Assembly: GCF_002931235.1 (NCBI RefSeq)
Contig: NZ_PSTT01000079.1
Location: 1-49,454 of the forward strand
Length of the DNA: 49,454 nt
Source of the DNA: Subtercola sp. Z020
GTDB lineage: Bacteria > Actinomycetota > Actinomycetes > Actinomycetales > Microbacteriaceae
Direction: 5' to 3'
A program made the position numbers and the translations under genes. The notes under the pieces are model-generated. The model was not told the DNA's origin. It saw only the letters and a program-made list of their open reading frames with translations, and ran no database searches. This document shows, one piece after another, positions 8,306 through 17,109 of this stretch (its first letter is position 1; each line of letters starts with the position of its first letter).

Positions 8306-9076
8306 ATGAGCAGCATGCCGGGCCCCGTCATCGCCTTCTTCGACATCGACAACACTCTGGTGCGCGGCGCCACCGTGTACTTCGTCGGCTTCGGTGCGTG
8401 GCGGCTCCGGCTGCTGACGCTGCGGGATGTCGCGGTCTTCGCCTGGCAGCAGGCGCGCTTCATCTCCGTGGGCGAGAACATGAAGCACACGGAGAGCATC
8501 AAGACCCGCACCCTGGCGATGCTCCGCGGCCACACCGAGGAGGAGCTCGAGCGTCTCGGCGAAGACGTCTACGACCGGCAGATCATGCAGCGGCTCTGGC
8601 CCGAAGTGGTGGCGAAGGCCGACGACCACCTCGCCCGGGGGCACCAGGTGTGGCTCATCTCGGCCACCGGCGACATCGTCGCGCAGGTGATCGCCCGTCG
8701 GCTCGGCCTGACCGGAGCTCTCGGCACACGCTTCGAGGCCGTGAACGGGGTGTTCACCGGGCGACTCGAGGGTGGGATGGTGCACGGCCCCGAGAAGGCC
8801 GTCGCCGCACGACGACTGGCGTCCGAGGCCGGCGCCGATCTGGCGGAGTGCTGGGCCTACTCGGATTCCGCGAACGACCTGCCGCTGCTGGGCACGGTCG
8901 GGCATCCGGTCGCCGTCAACCCCGACGACGCCCTGCGGGCGGAGGCGCGAGCGCGCGCCTGGCCGGTCATGCAGCTCAGGCGAAGGAAGAGCCGCCCGGT
9001 CGACGACACCGGCCCCGCCACCACCAACACCGCCACCGCCACCGCCACCGGCACACACAAAAAGCGTCAGGCCTGA
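8306..9076 (+). CDS. HAD superfamily subfamily IB hydrolase (PSP-like)
   Basis: A 256-aa phosphatase with all HAD motifs: motif I FFDIDNTLV (nucleophile and acid Asp), motif II LISATG, the lysine region HGPEKAVAA, and motif III YSDSANDLPLL. Subfamily IB includes phosphoserine phosphatase and enzymes acting on lysophosphatidic or other lipid phosphates; the substrate is not deducible. About 60 C-terminal residues are basic then Thr/Ala-rich (TNTATATATG) and not part of the fold. The last codons lie in the stem of the bS22 terminator. The same family of domain is fused to the fatty-acyl reductase at 38047. Confidence 0.88.
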   Translation: MSSMPGPVIAFFDIDNTLVRGATVYFVGFGAWRLRLLTLRDVAVFAWQQARFISVGENMKHTESIKTRTLAMLRGHTEEELERLGEDVYDRQIMQRLWPEVVAKADDHLARGHQVWLISATGDIVAQVIARRLGLTGALGTRFEAVNGVFTGRLEGGMVHGPEKAVAARRLASEAGADLAECWAYSDSANDLPLLGTVGHPVAVNPDDALRAEARARAWPVMQLRRRKSRPVDDTGPATTNTATATATGTHKKRQA

Positions 9077-9105
9077 CCCGCCCGGGGGCGAGAGGCTCTG
9101 ACGCT
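9059..9105 (-). terminator. Intrinsic terminator of the bS22 gene
   Basis: Read on the minus strand, a stem with AGCGTCAG arms (9063-9070 and 9098-9105) plus an inner AGCCT/GGCCT extension is followed by a T-run (9059-9063). It lies 22 bases after the bS22 stop and overlaps the 3' end of the HAD coding sequence. Confidence 0.75.
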
Positions 9106-9126
9106 GATTGGCAGAAGGAGAGAGCT

Positions 9127-9225
9127 CTACTTCTTGTTGCGTCGCTGGTGGCGCGTCTTACGAAGCAGCTTGCGGTGCTTCTTCTTCGCCATGCGCTTAC
9201 GACGCTTCTTAATTACGGAACCCAC
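9127..9225 (-). CDS. Small ribosomal protein bS22 (AURKAIP1/COX24-type)
   Basis: The 32-aa peptide starts GSVIKKRRKRMAKKKHRK after the initiator and ends in RRNKK. This very basic pattern is diagnostic of the actinobacterial small-subunit protein bS22. The start is GTG at 9223-9225 with a TGAGG ribosome site five bases upstream. It has its own intrinsic terminator and lies 93 bases downstream of the HTH gene, a pairing common in actinobacteria. Confidence 0.92.
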   Translation of the reverse strand: MGSVIKKRRKRMAKKKHRKLLRKTRHQRRNKK

Positions 9226-9318
9226 ATGTACCTCACAGGATTGGGGAGTGGCCGGGCCGGCAGAAATGCTGCCGTGAACGACCGAGAAGGAAAAATTGCC
9301 TCGGAGCAGTCTAGCGCA

Positions 9319-9579
9319 CTACTGCGCCTGCCGGTTTTCAGCCCCACCCGAGCCCGAAACCGGCCCGAGACCCGAGACCGGCCCGAGACCCGAACCAGAC
9401 GCCGGCCGCGCCAGCACCTCGGCCACCGCCGTCTCGGGCACTCGGAACGACCGCCCGAACCGAATGGCCGGCAGCTCCCCCGAGTGCACCAGGCGATACA
9501 CCGTCATCTTCGAGACACGCATCATGTCGGCCACCTCTGCAACGGTCAGGAATCGCACGTCAGCCAGATCATTCGGCAT
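9319..9579 (-). CDS. Excisionase/BldC-type helix-turn-helix DNA-binding protein
   Basis: An 86-aa protein with a MerR-like winged helix: FLTVAEVADMMRVSKMTVYRLVHSG followed by the wing GELPAIRFGRSFRVPE. That pattern (HTH_17, BldC-like) is typical of small actinobacterial developmental or global regulators. The tail after residue 60 is an imperfect Gly/Ser/Leu/Pro repeat (GSGLGPVSGLGPVSGSG). ATG 9579 has an AAAGG site about seven bases upstream. It probably shares transcription with bS22 downstream. DNA targets are unknown. Confidence 0.85.
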   Translation of the reverse strand: MPNDLADVRFLTVAEVADMMRVSKMTVYRLVHSGELPAIRFGRSFRVPETAVAEVLARPASGSGLGPVSGLGPVSGSGGAENRQAQ

Positions 9580-9677
9580 TGCGCGCCTTTCGAGAACACG
9601 GGGAGATGGATGTTGCCTGAGTGAACTCTAGGGGCTGGTGAGAACGCCTGTCCACCGGGCGGAGGGAAGAACACGGA

Positions 9678-9720
9678 GGAGGGCCGGGCCCGCGCCGCGA
9701 AGCGCAGAACCCGGCCCTCC
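9678..9720 (-). terminator. Hairpin terminator after the subtilase gene
   Basis: GGAGGGCCGGG (9678-9688) pairs perfectly with CCCGGCCCTCC (9710-9720), 39 bases past the stop of the minus-strand protease gene. No long T-run follows, so termination is likely but not certain. Confidence 0.6.
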
Positions 9721-9734
9721 CGACCGTCAGCAGT

Positions 9735-9780
9735 GACTACTCGTCACTGCCACCGGCGACTACTCGTCACTGCCACCGGC
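9735..9780. repeat. Perfect 23-bp tandem duplication over the protease stop codon
   Basis: Two adjacent identical 23-bp units (9735-9757 and 9758-9780) cover the last codons and stop of the subtilase. The copy nearer the gene contains the used stop at 9760-9762; the other repeats stop and flanking codons. It looks like a recent slippage duplication with no effect on the protein. Confidence 0.85.
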
Positions 9781-12700
9781 CTGGGCGCTGCGACGCTGGC
9801 GGCGCACGATGAGTGCACTGATGCCGGCCAGCAGCAGGATGCCCGCCACACCGATCGGCACGATCGTGCTGAGACCCGTGTTGGCCAGGTCACCCGGGTC
9901 ACCGGGCGCCGGCGACGACGAACCGGTCGGCACGGGTGCGGCCGTCGCGGTGCCCGTCGGGGTCGGCACCGGCCCGGCAGTGCCGGTCGGGGTCGGCGTC
10001 GGGGTCGGTGTCGGCTCCGGCGCGGCCTCTGTCACCACACCGACGAACGTCGAGACACCCGAGTCGCCGTACGAGACGAGTCCGAGGTACTTCGACGCGT
10101 AGTCGAGGTTCAACCACGAGGCGGTGTAGCTGACCGGCTGGCCCTGCGTGCCAGCGATGCTGGCCGGCACCGTGAAGTCACCAGCACCACCCGTCGGCGT
10201 CACGTAGTACGCGTTCAGGTCCATCGCGGCGTTCGGCTGGTCCGTCGGCAGGGCGAACACGTCGGCGCGCACGGCGTACTTGCCGGCCTCCGGCGCGGCG
10301 ATGTCGACGCGCTCGTTGGCCTCACCCGTCGCCGAGGTGTAGGTCGCGATGACCTTGCCCTTCGCGTCGAGCTGGTCGACGAAGAGGTCGAGGTCAGCAC
10401 CCTCCTCAGCGGTCGTGATTGACGTCAGGTCGAACCGTGCCGCAGTGAGACCCTCCGGGATGGTCACCGCGAACTCCGCAGTGCCCTTCAGCGGCGTGAC
10501 AGCCGAGTGGCCGTCGAGCGGAATGCCCGCGTCCTGGTTGTCGGCCTCGAGCAGGTCGCCCTTGGCGAGTCCCTCCGCGGTGAGCGGGATGTCGCCGTCG
10601 GAGCCCGGGATGACCGAGACGTCGACCGAACCCGTGGTTCCGGTTCCGTCGACCTCGAACGGTGCAGCGATCGGGACGGGGCGGAGCGCGATGGGGCTGC
10701 GCACCGTCTGGTCACCGTTCGCCCAGGTCATGTACCCGGTCGTGAACTCGTTCAGCGCGGCATCCGTTCGCGTGAACTGCACCGTGTAGCTCTGCGACTC
10801 GCCGGCTGCACCGAAGGTGAGGCTGGTGGGGCTCACGACGGTCTCGATGCCCGGGATGTCGATCGGATCGACAGTGAACGTTCCGGCTTCGGTGGCCGTC
10901 ACCGTACGGGTGACGGTCTGCGTGCCGGTGAGCGAACCGATGGAGATGGACGCCAGGTTCAGGTCGCTCGCGTCGATCGGATCGACTCCGACGTCGTAGC
11001 CGATGCCCTCGAGGTACGCGTACCAGTCGGGAACGTCGTTCAGGTAGAGCAGTCCCGGGTTGAAGTACTTCGTCGGGGTGACGTTGCCAGCACCCTGCCC
11101 GAAGACGTCTTCGACCGGCGAACCGTCGGCAGCAACCGTGTTGACCGCGGTCGTCATCATGGCCGACTTGATCTCTGCGACCGAGGCCTTCGGGTGAACG
11201 CCCAGGTACAGAGCGGCAAGGCCGGTGATGTGCGGGGCAGCCATCGAGGTACCCGAGAGGAACTCCCACGTCGGGTCTTCACCCTCGGCGTTCGCGCCGG
11301 CGGCGAGGATCGCCACACCGGGGGCCGAGATGTCGGGCTTCAGGATGTCGCTGCCATCCGCCTCCACCGGGCCGTGGCTCGAGAAACCGGCGAGCACCGG
11401 AACAGCGGGCGAGGCACCGGCGGTGTTGCCCTTGGTGAAGGTCACCGTCGCGCCGTCTTCGGCGGAGTACGCGTAGGTCGCGTCCCACGCCGGAGCGTCG
11501 AGGTGCACGGTCGGGATCGAGTGCTCGTCGAGGTCGATCGAGCTGGGCGTCTTGTTCACGAGCAGCATTCCGATACCACCGGCGCGCTTCACCTCCGCCG
11601 ACTTCGCCGTGCGGTCGTAGACACCGCGCTGGCAGAAGACGATCTTGCCGTCGACCTTGGCCGGGTCGAGCGAGTCGGGAGCACACAGCAGCGCGTCGTC
11701 GGCGCTGGCCGCATCGGCCTTCACCAGATCGGCACGAACGAGGTCGCCCTCTGTGGGAGCGTTGTCGCCGGTCTCGACGGTGATCGATCCACCCGCGAAC
11801 TTGCGGCCGTCACCGAGAGTGGCTGTCGCTTCGTAGCTCGGGATGGTGGTCGCTGCGACCGTCGTGTACCACGGCGACGCATTGTCGAGCGTGGATGCAC
11901 CGGGGCCGGAGTTGCCCGCAGAGGCCGCCACGAAGATGCCGGCCGAAGCCGCCCCGAGGAAGGCCTGGTCGGTCAGCGAGACGGTCGTCTGCGCCGAGCT
12001 GCCGCCGATGGAGAAGTTCAGCACGTCGACACCGTCGAGCACAGCCTGGTCGATCGCGGCGAGCATGTCTGCGGTCGAGCAGCCGTCGTCGGTGGTCTCA
12101 GCAGGTTCGGGACCCGACCAGCAGACCTTGTAGGCAGCGATCTTGGCGGCCGGAGCGACACCGCTGATGTCGCCGAAGCTGTCGCCGGCGATGGTCGCGT
12201 CGGTCGCGTTGTTGCCGGCAGCAGTGCTCGCCGTGTGCGAGCCGTGGCCGTCACCGTCACGCGGCGAGACGTACTCGCCGGTCGCCGCGGTGCCGATGTT
12301 CTTCTTGCCGAAGCCGTCGAGGAAGTAGCGTGCGCCGACGATCTTGGTCGAGCAGTCGCTGGCGGCGAACTGCTCACCCGTGACACAGGCACCGTAGAAG
12401 GTGCTGCCATCGGCCTTGTCGAAGCGGATGTCCGCATCCGGATGCTTCGGGTCGACCTCGTCGGTGATGTACGGCTCGTCACCCGCGGCCGTGCCGAGAG
12501 CGTCGCCCGCGAACGACGGGTTCTCCGGCGCGATACCGGTGTCGAGGTCGCCGATCACGATGCCCTTGCCGGCTGCGTCGACGCCGCCGTGCTGGGCCCA
12601 GACACCGGTGGAACCGTCGAGACCGAGGTAGGTGGTCGACGGCTCAGCGGCGGTGATGTGCTTGATCTCGTCTTTGGTCACCTGGGAGACGTCTTTGCTC

Positions 12701-13188
12701 GAGGTCAGGGCCGAGGCCTGTTCGGGCGTGAGGTTCGCCGAGAACGCGTTCAGCGCGAGCGTGTACGAGTAGTCGATGTCGACGCCGACGGCAGAGGCCA
12801 CATCTTTCTGGCGCCCCGCGAGGAAGTCGGAGTAGCTCGAGACGGGCGCGGAACGCGCGTTCATCTGGTCGCCAGCAGACGGCTTTGTCGCTGAGAAACC
12901 ATCGATGCCACCGGAGTAGGTCGACGCGGCCGGGTTCGTGAGGGTCACGATGTAGCGGCCGGCGGTGAAGTCGGTGGCGGGCTTGGTGGGCCCCCCGGGC
13001 AGCGGAACGAAACCGACGGCCTGGTCGGCTGCCGCCGAGAGGGAACCGGCCTGGGGGGCGAACGCAGCGGCACTGCCTGCGGCGCCGGAGACAGCGAGAA
13101 CGATGGCAGCCGCGGCGGCGATCGTAGCGCTTCTTCGGGAGATGGAACGGGGGAAGGGCGCTGATGAACGTCGCCGGGAACTACTCAC
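9760..13188 (-). CDS. Secreted S8 subtilisin-like serine protease with LANTG wall anchor
   Basis: A 1142-aa extracellular protease. In order: signal peptide (ISRRSATIAAAAAIVLAVSG), I9-type propeptide (RYIVTLTNP), S8 catalytic domain with Asp in VIGDLDTG, His in GHGSHTASTA and Ser in SGTSMAAPH. A PA domain (about FCQRGVYDRTAKSAEVKRAG) is inserted before the Ser, and Ig/Fn3-like C-terminal domains follow. Near the end is a Pro/Thr spacer with PTPTPTPTPT, then LANTG, a hydrophobic helix and RRQRR, a sortase signal of the LAxTG type. GTG 13188 has an AGAGG site; a longer frame to 13245 lacks one. It probably degrades external protein while wall-bound. The class F sortase at 17110 is the only sortase in the window. 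Confidence 0.93.
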   Translation of the reverse strand: MSSSRRRSSAPFPRSISRRSATIAAAAAIVLAVSGAAGSAAAFAPQAGSLSAAADQAVGFVPLPGGPTKPATDFTAGRYIVTLTNPAASTYSGGIDGFSATKPSAGDQMNARSAPVSSYSDFLAGRQKDVASAVGVDIDYSYTLALNAFSANLTPEQASALTSSKDVSQVTKDEIKHITAAEPSTTYLGLDGSTGVWAQHGGVDAAGKGIVIGDLDTGIAPENPSFAGDALGTAAGDEPYITDEVDPKHPDADIRFDKADGSTFYGACVTGEQFAASDCSTKIVGARYFLDGFGKKNIGTAATGEYVSPRDGDGHGSHTASTAAGNNATDATIAGDSFGDISGVAPAAKIAAYKVCWSGPEPAETTDDGCSTADMLAAIDQAVLDGVDVLNFSIGGSSAQTTVSLTDQAFLGAASAGIFVAASAGNSGPGASTLDNASPWYTTVAATTIPSYEATATLGDGRKFAGGSITVETGDNAPTEGDLVRADLVKADAASADDALLCAPDSLDPAKVDGKIVFCQRGVYDRTAKSAEVKRAGGIGMLLVNKTPSSIDLDEHSIPTVHLDAPAWDATYAYSAEDGATVTFTKGNTAGASPAVPVLAGFSSHGPVEADGSDILKPDISAPGVAILAAGANAEGEDPTWEFLSGTSMAAPHITGLAALYLGVHPKASVAEIKSAMMTTAVNTVAADGSPVEDVFGQGAGNVTPTKYFNPGLLYLNDVPDWYAYLEGIGYDVGVDPIDASDLNLASISIGSLTGTQTVTRTVTATEAGTFTVDPIDIPGIETVVSPTSLTFGAAGESQSYTVQFTRTDAALNEFTTGYMTWANGDQTVRSPIALRPVPIAAPFEVDGTGTTGSVDVSVIPGSDGDIPLTAEGLAKGDLLEADNQDAGIPLDGHSAVTPLKGTAEFAVTIPEGLTAARFDLTSITTAEEGADLDLFVDQLDAKGKVIATYTSATGEANERVDIAAPEAGKYAVRADVFALPTDQPNAAMDLNAYYVTPTGGAGDFTVPASIAGTQGQPVSYTASWLNLDYASKYLGLVSYGDSGVSTFVGVVTEAAPEPTPTPTPTPTGTAGPVPTPTGTATAAPVPTGSSSPAPGDPGDLANTGLSTIVPIGVAGILLLAGISALIVRRQRRSAQAGGSDE

Positions 13189-13389
13189 GTAGGAACCTCT
13201 ATCTGTAACCGAACAGGTGGGTTGGGCGCAGGCCTCGGCCCGCACTCGTTCGACTACCCTAAGCAGGTTCTGGCCTTCTAGTACGGGCGGCTATGTTTCG
13301 GTTGTGTTAAGGATGTGAGCTGGCACAGAATCCTTGCGCTCACAGCTGTTTCTCAGCGCGATTGGCGCGCAGATGAGAGTTTTCCGCGA

Positions 13390-13899
13390 TTAATCACTGC
13401 TTCGTGAAATATTCGGAAACCGCCTGGTCACCTCTTCGAGAATCGACCGGGCGCGGCCGGTCGCCGAGGCGACGGAGTGCCCCACACGCTCTCCCACCGC
13501 AGCGGCCTGCGACTTCGACCGCTCGGCCACGTCGGCCAGGGAACCCTCGATGTCGAGCCCCTCTTCCTCCTGCACCTCGTCGAAGTCGGCGCTCAGGAAC
13601 GGGATGAGCCAGTCTTCGACGTCTTCGAGCGGCGAGGCATCCAGAGCATAGAAACGGTGCTGCCCGACCTCCCGAACGCTCACGAGCCCGGCGTCGCGAA
13701 GCACGCGCAGGTGCTTCGACACGGTCGGCTGGCTCAACTCGAGCTGGGCGACCAGCTCGGAGACGCTGATCTCGCCGAGCGGGGCGAAGTCGGGCTCGCC
13801 GGGCAGACCCACCTTGTCGGAGGCCACATACCGCTCCAGGAGCAGTGAGAGCACGTGGCGGCGCGTGGGGTCAGCTATCACGGAGAAGATGTCGGCCAT
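13390..13899 (-). CDS. ArsR-family winged-helix transcriptional regulator
   Basis: A 169-aa regulator. The first 95 residues form an ArsR-type winged helix: IADPTRRHVLSLLLE, the recognition helix in LELSQPTVSKHLRVLRDAG, and the wing VREVGQHRFYALD. No cysteine metal site is visible, so metal sensing is unlikely. The C-terminal 70 residues are acidic then Ala/Ser/Arg-rich, predicted helical and of unknown role. ATG 13899 has TACCCT six bases before it and no ribosome site, suggesting a leaderless mRNA. It diverges from the potassium transporter by about 60 bases and might control it; that is inference. Confidence 0.85.
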   Translation of the reverse strand: MADIFSVIADPTRRHVLSLLLERYVASDKVGLPGEPDFAPLGEISVSELVAQLELSQPTVSKHLRVLRDAGLVSVREVGQHRFYALDASPLEDVEDWLIPFLSADFDEVQEEEGLDIEGSLADVAERSKSQAAAVGERVGHSVASATGRARSILEEVTRRFPNISRSSD

Positions 13900-13960
13900 G
13901 GCTACAGGGTAGCGGCCCGGTCGCGTTGTGTCGGCGCGAAACGAGTGCCAAGCTGAGGCG

Positions 13961-15409
13961 GTGAACCAGGGTGCCCCCGTACGCCAGCCCCGCTACGGGG
14001 TGCGAACCGGTTCGGTGCGCTTCCGCGACGCGATCGAGGACTTCTCGGGCCGATCACCCGCCCGCTTCGCCGTGATCGTGTTCGTGGTTCTGATCGTCAT
14101 CTTCACCGTCTTGCTCTCCCTGCCGGTGTCGAGTCGCACCGGCGCCGCCACCAGCCTCGCCGACTCCCTCTTCACCGCCGTCTCCGTGATCTGCGTCACC
14201 GGTCTCTCGACCGTCGACATGGCGACGCACTGGTCGTTCTTCGGTGAGGTGGTCATCTATGTCGGCGTGCAGATCGGCGCCCTCGGCGTCTTGACCCTCG
14301 CCTCCATCCTCGGGCTGGTCGTCTCCCGGCGGCTCGGCCTCCGCTCGCGCATCCTCGCGGCCGGCGAGGCCGATCCGTCACGCACCCACTCGGGAGTGGC
14401 GGGCGCGAGCCAGGCCGTGCGGCTCGGCGAAGTCGGTGGGCTGCTCGCCACCGTCGCGGTCAGCGCGCTGGTCATCGAGGGCGGGCTCGCTCTGCTCCTC
14501 TTTCCCCGGCTGCTCATCGACGGCATCCCACCCGGCACCGCCGCGCTCGAGAGCCTGTACTACTCGGCGATGGCCTTCACGAACACCGGATTCACACCGA
14601 ACGCCGAGGGGCTGGCGCCCTTCGCGTCGGACTACTACTTCCTCACCATCCTGATGGTGGGGGTGTTCCTCGGCAGCATCGGCTTCCCCGTCATCTACGC
14701 GTTCTCCCGGGCACTCCGCACGCCCGGCCGCAACCAGTGGTCGCTGCATGTCAAGCTCACGCTCGTCACCTCGGCCATCCTGCTCGGCGCGGGGGCCGTG
14801 ATGTACTTCGCCCTCGAATTCTCGAACCCTGCGACCTTCGGGCCGCTGAACGGGTTCGACAAGGGATTCCAGTCGCTCTTCCTCTCGACGATGACGCGGT
14901 CGGGTGGCTTCTCGACGATCCCCATCGACCAGCTGAACGGGTCGAGCATGCTCGTCACCGACATGCTGATGTTCATCGGCGGGGGGTCAGCGTCCACCGC
15001 GGGGGGCATCAAAGTCACGACGCTCGCGATCCTCTTCCTCGCCGCGTTCGCCGAGGCACGGGGCAACGACCAGGTTCAGGCCTTCCGTCGCCGCATCCCC
15101 GTCGACATCCTGCGCCTCGCGGTGAGCGTGGTGCTCTGGGGTGCGAGCACGATCGCGGTCTCGGCCATCATCATCCTGCAGATCTCGAAAGCCCCGCTCG
15201 ACAACGTGCTCTTCGACGTCATCTCCGCGTTCGGAACCTCGGGCCTCTCGACCGGCCTCACTGCCGAGTTGCCGGATGCCGGGGTCTACGTCATGGCGGC
15301 CACGATGTTCATGGGCCGCATTGGTACAGTGACGTTCGCCGCCGCCCTCGCGCTCCGCCAGAGGCGGCAGCTGTTCCAGAACCCCGAAGAGAGGCCGATC
15401 GTTGGCTAG
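13961..15409 (+). CDS. ktrB: Potassium uptake channel subunit KtrB/TrkH
   Basis: The membrane subunit of a Ktr-type K+ (Na+-coupled) uptake system, about 482 aa. The four pore-loop repeats with filter glycines can be seen: CVTGLSTVD, FTNTGFTPN, TRSGGFSTI and GTSGLSTG, each between two membrane helices. The gated loop after the third repeat (GGGSASTAGGIKVTT) is also present. Starts at GTG 13928, 13961 or 14000 are possible; 13961 has TGAGG close upstream, though only two bases away. It overlaps ktrA by eight bases. Length and motifs match KtrB rather than the longer TrkH. Confidence 0.9.
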   Translation: MNQGAPVRQPRYGVRTGSVRFRDAIEDFSGRSPARFAVIVFVVLIVIFTVLLSLPVSSRTGAATSLADSLFTAVSVICVTGLSTVDMATHWSFFGEVVIYVGVQIGALGVLTLASILGLVVSRRLGLRSRILAAGEADPSRTHSGVAGASQAVRLGEVGGLLATVAVSALVIEGGLALLLFPRLLIDGIPPGTAALESLYYSAMAFTNTGFTPNAEGLAPFASDYYFLTILMVGVFLGSIGFPVIYAFSRALRTPGRNQWSLHVKLTLVTSAILLGAGAVMYFALEFSNPATFGPLNGFDKGFQSLFLSTMTRSGGFSTIPIDQLNGSSMLVTDMLMFIGGGSASTAGGIKVTTLAILFLAAFAEARGNDQVQAFRRRIPVDILRLAVSVVLWGASTIAVSAIIILQISKAPLDNVLFDVISAFGTSGLSTGLTAELPDAGVYVMAATMFMGRIGTVTFAAALALRQRRQLFQNPEERPIVG

Positions 15410-16073
15410 AGACAGATCGAGCGACGCCCCTGTTCTCGTCATCGGGCTGGGCCGATTCGGGGCTGCCGCCGCCGACAAGCTCGAGCAGCTGGGCCGCGAG
15501 GTGCTGGTGATCGACACCGATCCGATGCTCGTGCAGAAATGGGCCACCCGCGTCACGCACGTGGTGCAGGCCGACGCAACGGATCTGGATGCCCTGCGGC
15601 AGATCGGCGGGCAGGACTTCGACGTGGCCATCATGGCCGTCGGCTCCTCTGTCGAAGGCAGCGTGCTGATCACGGCGAACCTGGTCGACCTCGGAATCTC
15701 GCAGATCTGGGCGAAGGCGATGTCGCGTTCCCATGGCAAGATCCTCGAACGCATCGGCGCCAACCACGTGATCTACCCCGAAGCGGAGTCCGGCGACCGC
15801 ATCGCACACCTCGTCTCGGGGCAGGTGCTCGACTTCATCGAGTTCGACGACGAACTCTCGCTTGCGAAGCTTCGCCCTCCGCAGGTGGCGACGGATGCCC
15901 CGCTCTCGACTCTCGGGCTCCGCCGCAGGTACGGCATCACCATCGTCGGCGTTCGCACCCAGGGTTCCCCGTTCGTCTACGCCGGGGCCGACACCGTCGT
16001 GCACACGGCGGACTCGATCGTGGTGTCGGGCACCGCCGCCGACGTCGACGCCTTCGCCCGGCTGCCCCGCTGA
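15402..16073 (+). CDS. ktrA: Potassium uptake regulatory subunit KtrA/TrkA
   Basis: The cytoplasmic RCK gating subunit for KtrB, 223 aa. The N-terminal Rossmann domain starts VLVIGLGRFGAAAADKLEQL with the GxGxxG nucleotide site and VIDTDP at the second strand; the RCK_C domain occupies roughly residues 140-223. The start is TTG at 15402 with a GAGAGG site seven bases upstream, overlapping the last eight bases of ktrB. Family members sense ATP/ADP or NAD(H), and some bind c-di-AMP through RCK_C. Confidence 0.92.
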   Translation: MARDRSSDAPVLVIGLGRFGAAAADKLEQLGREVLVIDTDPMLVQKWATRVTHVVQADATDLDALRQIGGQDFDVAIMAVGSSVEGSVLITANLVDLGISQIWAKAMSRSHGKILERIGANHVIYPEAESGDRIAHLVSGQVLDFIEFDDELSLAKLRPPQVATDAPLSTLGLRRRYGITIVGVRTQGSPFVYAGADTVVHTADSIVVSGTAADVDAFARLPR

Positions 16074-16134
16074 GCATCCCGCGCCCCGCGGTCTTAAGAT
16101 TGGCCGAAGGCAGTATCGAACGAGGGACGATCAC

Positions 16135-17097
16135 GTGAGTACAGGCGGCGGCAACACAGCGATCTTCGCGGCGCTGGGGGCCAACCTCGGCATCGCCGTG
16201 ATCAAGTTCATCGCGTTCGTCTTCTCGGGGTCGTCGTCGATGCTCGCCGAGAGCGTGCACTCGCTGGCCGACTCCGGCAACCAGCTGCTGCTTCTGCTCG
16301 GCGGCCGCAAGGCGAAGAAGGCCGCCGACGTCGAGCACCCGTTCGGGCACGGCCGTGAGCGCTACGTGTACGCATTCGTGGTGTCGATCATCCTGTTCTC
16401 CGTCGGTGGCGTCTTCTCGATCTACGAGGGCGTCGAGAAGATCGGCGACCCGCACCCGGTCGACACGCCCTGGTTGCCGATCGCCGTGCTGGTCGCGGCG
16501 ATGGTGCTCGAGGGCTTCTCCCTGCGCACCGCGATGAAGGAGAGCAACCACAGCAGGGGCACGCAGACCTGGGTGCAGTTCGTGCGGCGGGCGAAGGCGC
16601 CGGAACTGCCCGTCGTGCTGCTCGAAGATGTGGCCGCCCTCACCGGTCTCACGCTCGCCTTTGTCGGCGTGGTTCTCGCCGTCGTCACGGGCAACGGTGT
16701 CTACGACGGCATCGGCACCGTTGCGATCGGCGTGCTGCTGGTGCTCGTCGCCCTGGTGCTCGGCATCGAGACGAAGAGCCTGCTGGTCGGCGAAGGAGCG
16801 AGCGAGGTGGACACCCGGTCGATCCTCGGCGCGATCGAGGCCGACGACGACGTCGAGCGCGTCATCCACATGAAGACGCTCTACCTCGGCCCCGAAGAAC
16901 TGCTGGTCGCCGCGAAGATCGCGCTGCCGGCGAGCGCCCGGCTCGAAGACGTGGCGAACACGATCAACGCGGTCGAGGCGCGCATCAGGGCCGCCGTGCC
17001 GATCGCGCGGGTCATCTACATCGAGCCCGACGTCTACGTTCCGCCCGCCCCGCCCGCGCAGCCGACAGAGGCGATCGTCATCAAGGCCTCGGACTAG
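16135..17097 (+). CDS. Cation diffusion facilitator family transporter
   Basis: A 320-aa divalent metal/proton antiporter of the CDF family. The metal-site motif ESVHSLADSG in the second membrane helix (HxxxD) and the Asp in the fifth (LLEDVAALTGL) form the usual transport site. The histidine stretch VEHPFGHGRERY and a ferredoxin-like C-terminal domain (after about residue 220) are also present. Metal (Zn, Mn, Fe or Co) is not deducible. GTG 16135 is preceded by GAGGGA; longer upstream frames read antisense or through ktrA and are rejected. It follows ktrA by 61 bases and may share its transcript. Confidence 0.9.
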   Translation: MSTGGGNTAIFAALGANLGIAVIKFIAFVFSGSSSMLAESVHSLADSGNQLLLLLGGRKAKKAADVEHPFGHGRERYVYAFVVSIILFSVGGVFSIYEGVEKIGDPHPVDTPWLPIAVLVAAMVLEGFSLRTAMKESNHSRGTQTWVQFVRRAKAPELPVVLLEDVAALTGLTLAFVGVVLAVVTGNGVYDGIGTVAIGVLLVLVALVLGIETKSLLVGEGASEVDTRSILGAIEADDDVERVIHMKTLYLGPEELLVAAKIALPASARLEDVANTINAVEARIRAAVPIARVIYIEPDVYVPPAPPAQPTEAIVIKASD

Positions 17098-17109
17098 CGG
17101 CTTCGCCGG

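Noticed and set aside
7904-9058. N-terminal extension of the Dabb frame on the minus strand
   Set aside because: It runs antisense through the HAD gene and out of frame through the glutaredoxin-like gene; the GTG at 7903 with four-base overlap is the natural start.
10507-12894. 795-aa open frame on the plus strand opposite the subtilase
   Set aside because: It is a shadow of the GC-rich protease gene: composition is Arg/Gly/Val-rich, there is no domain pattern and no ribosome site, and the opposite frame has clear catalytic motifs.
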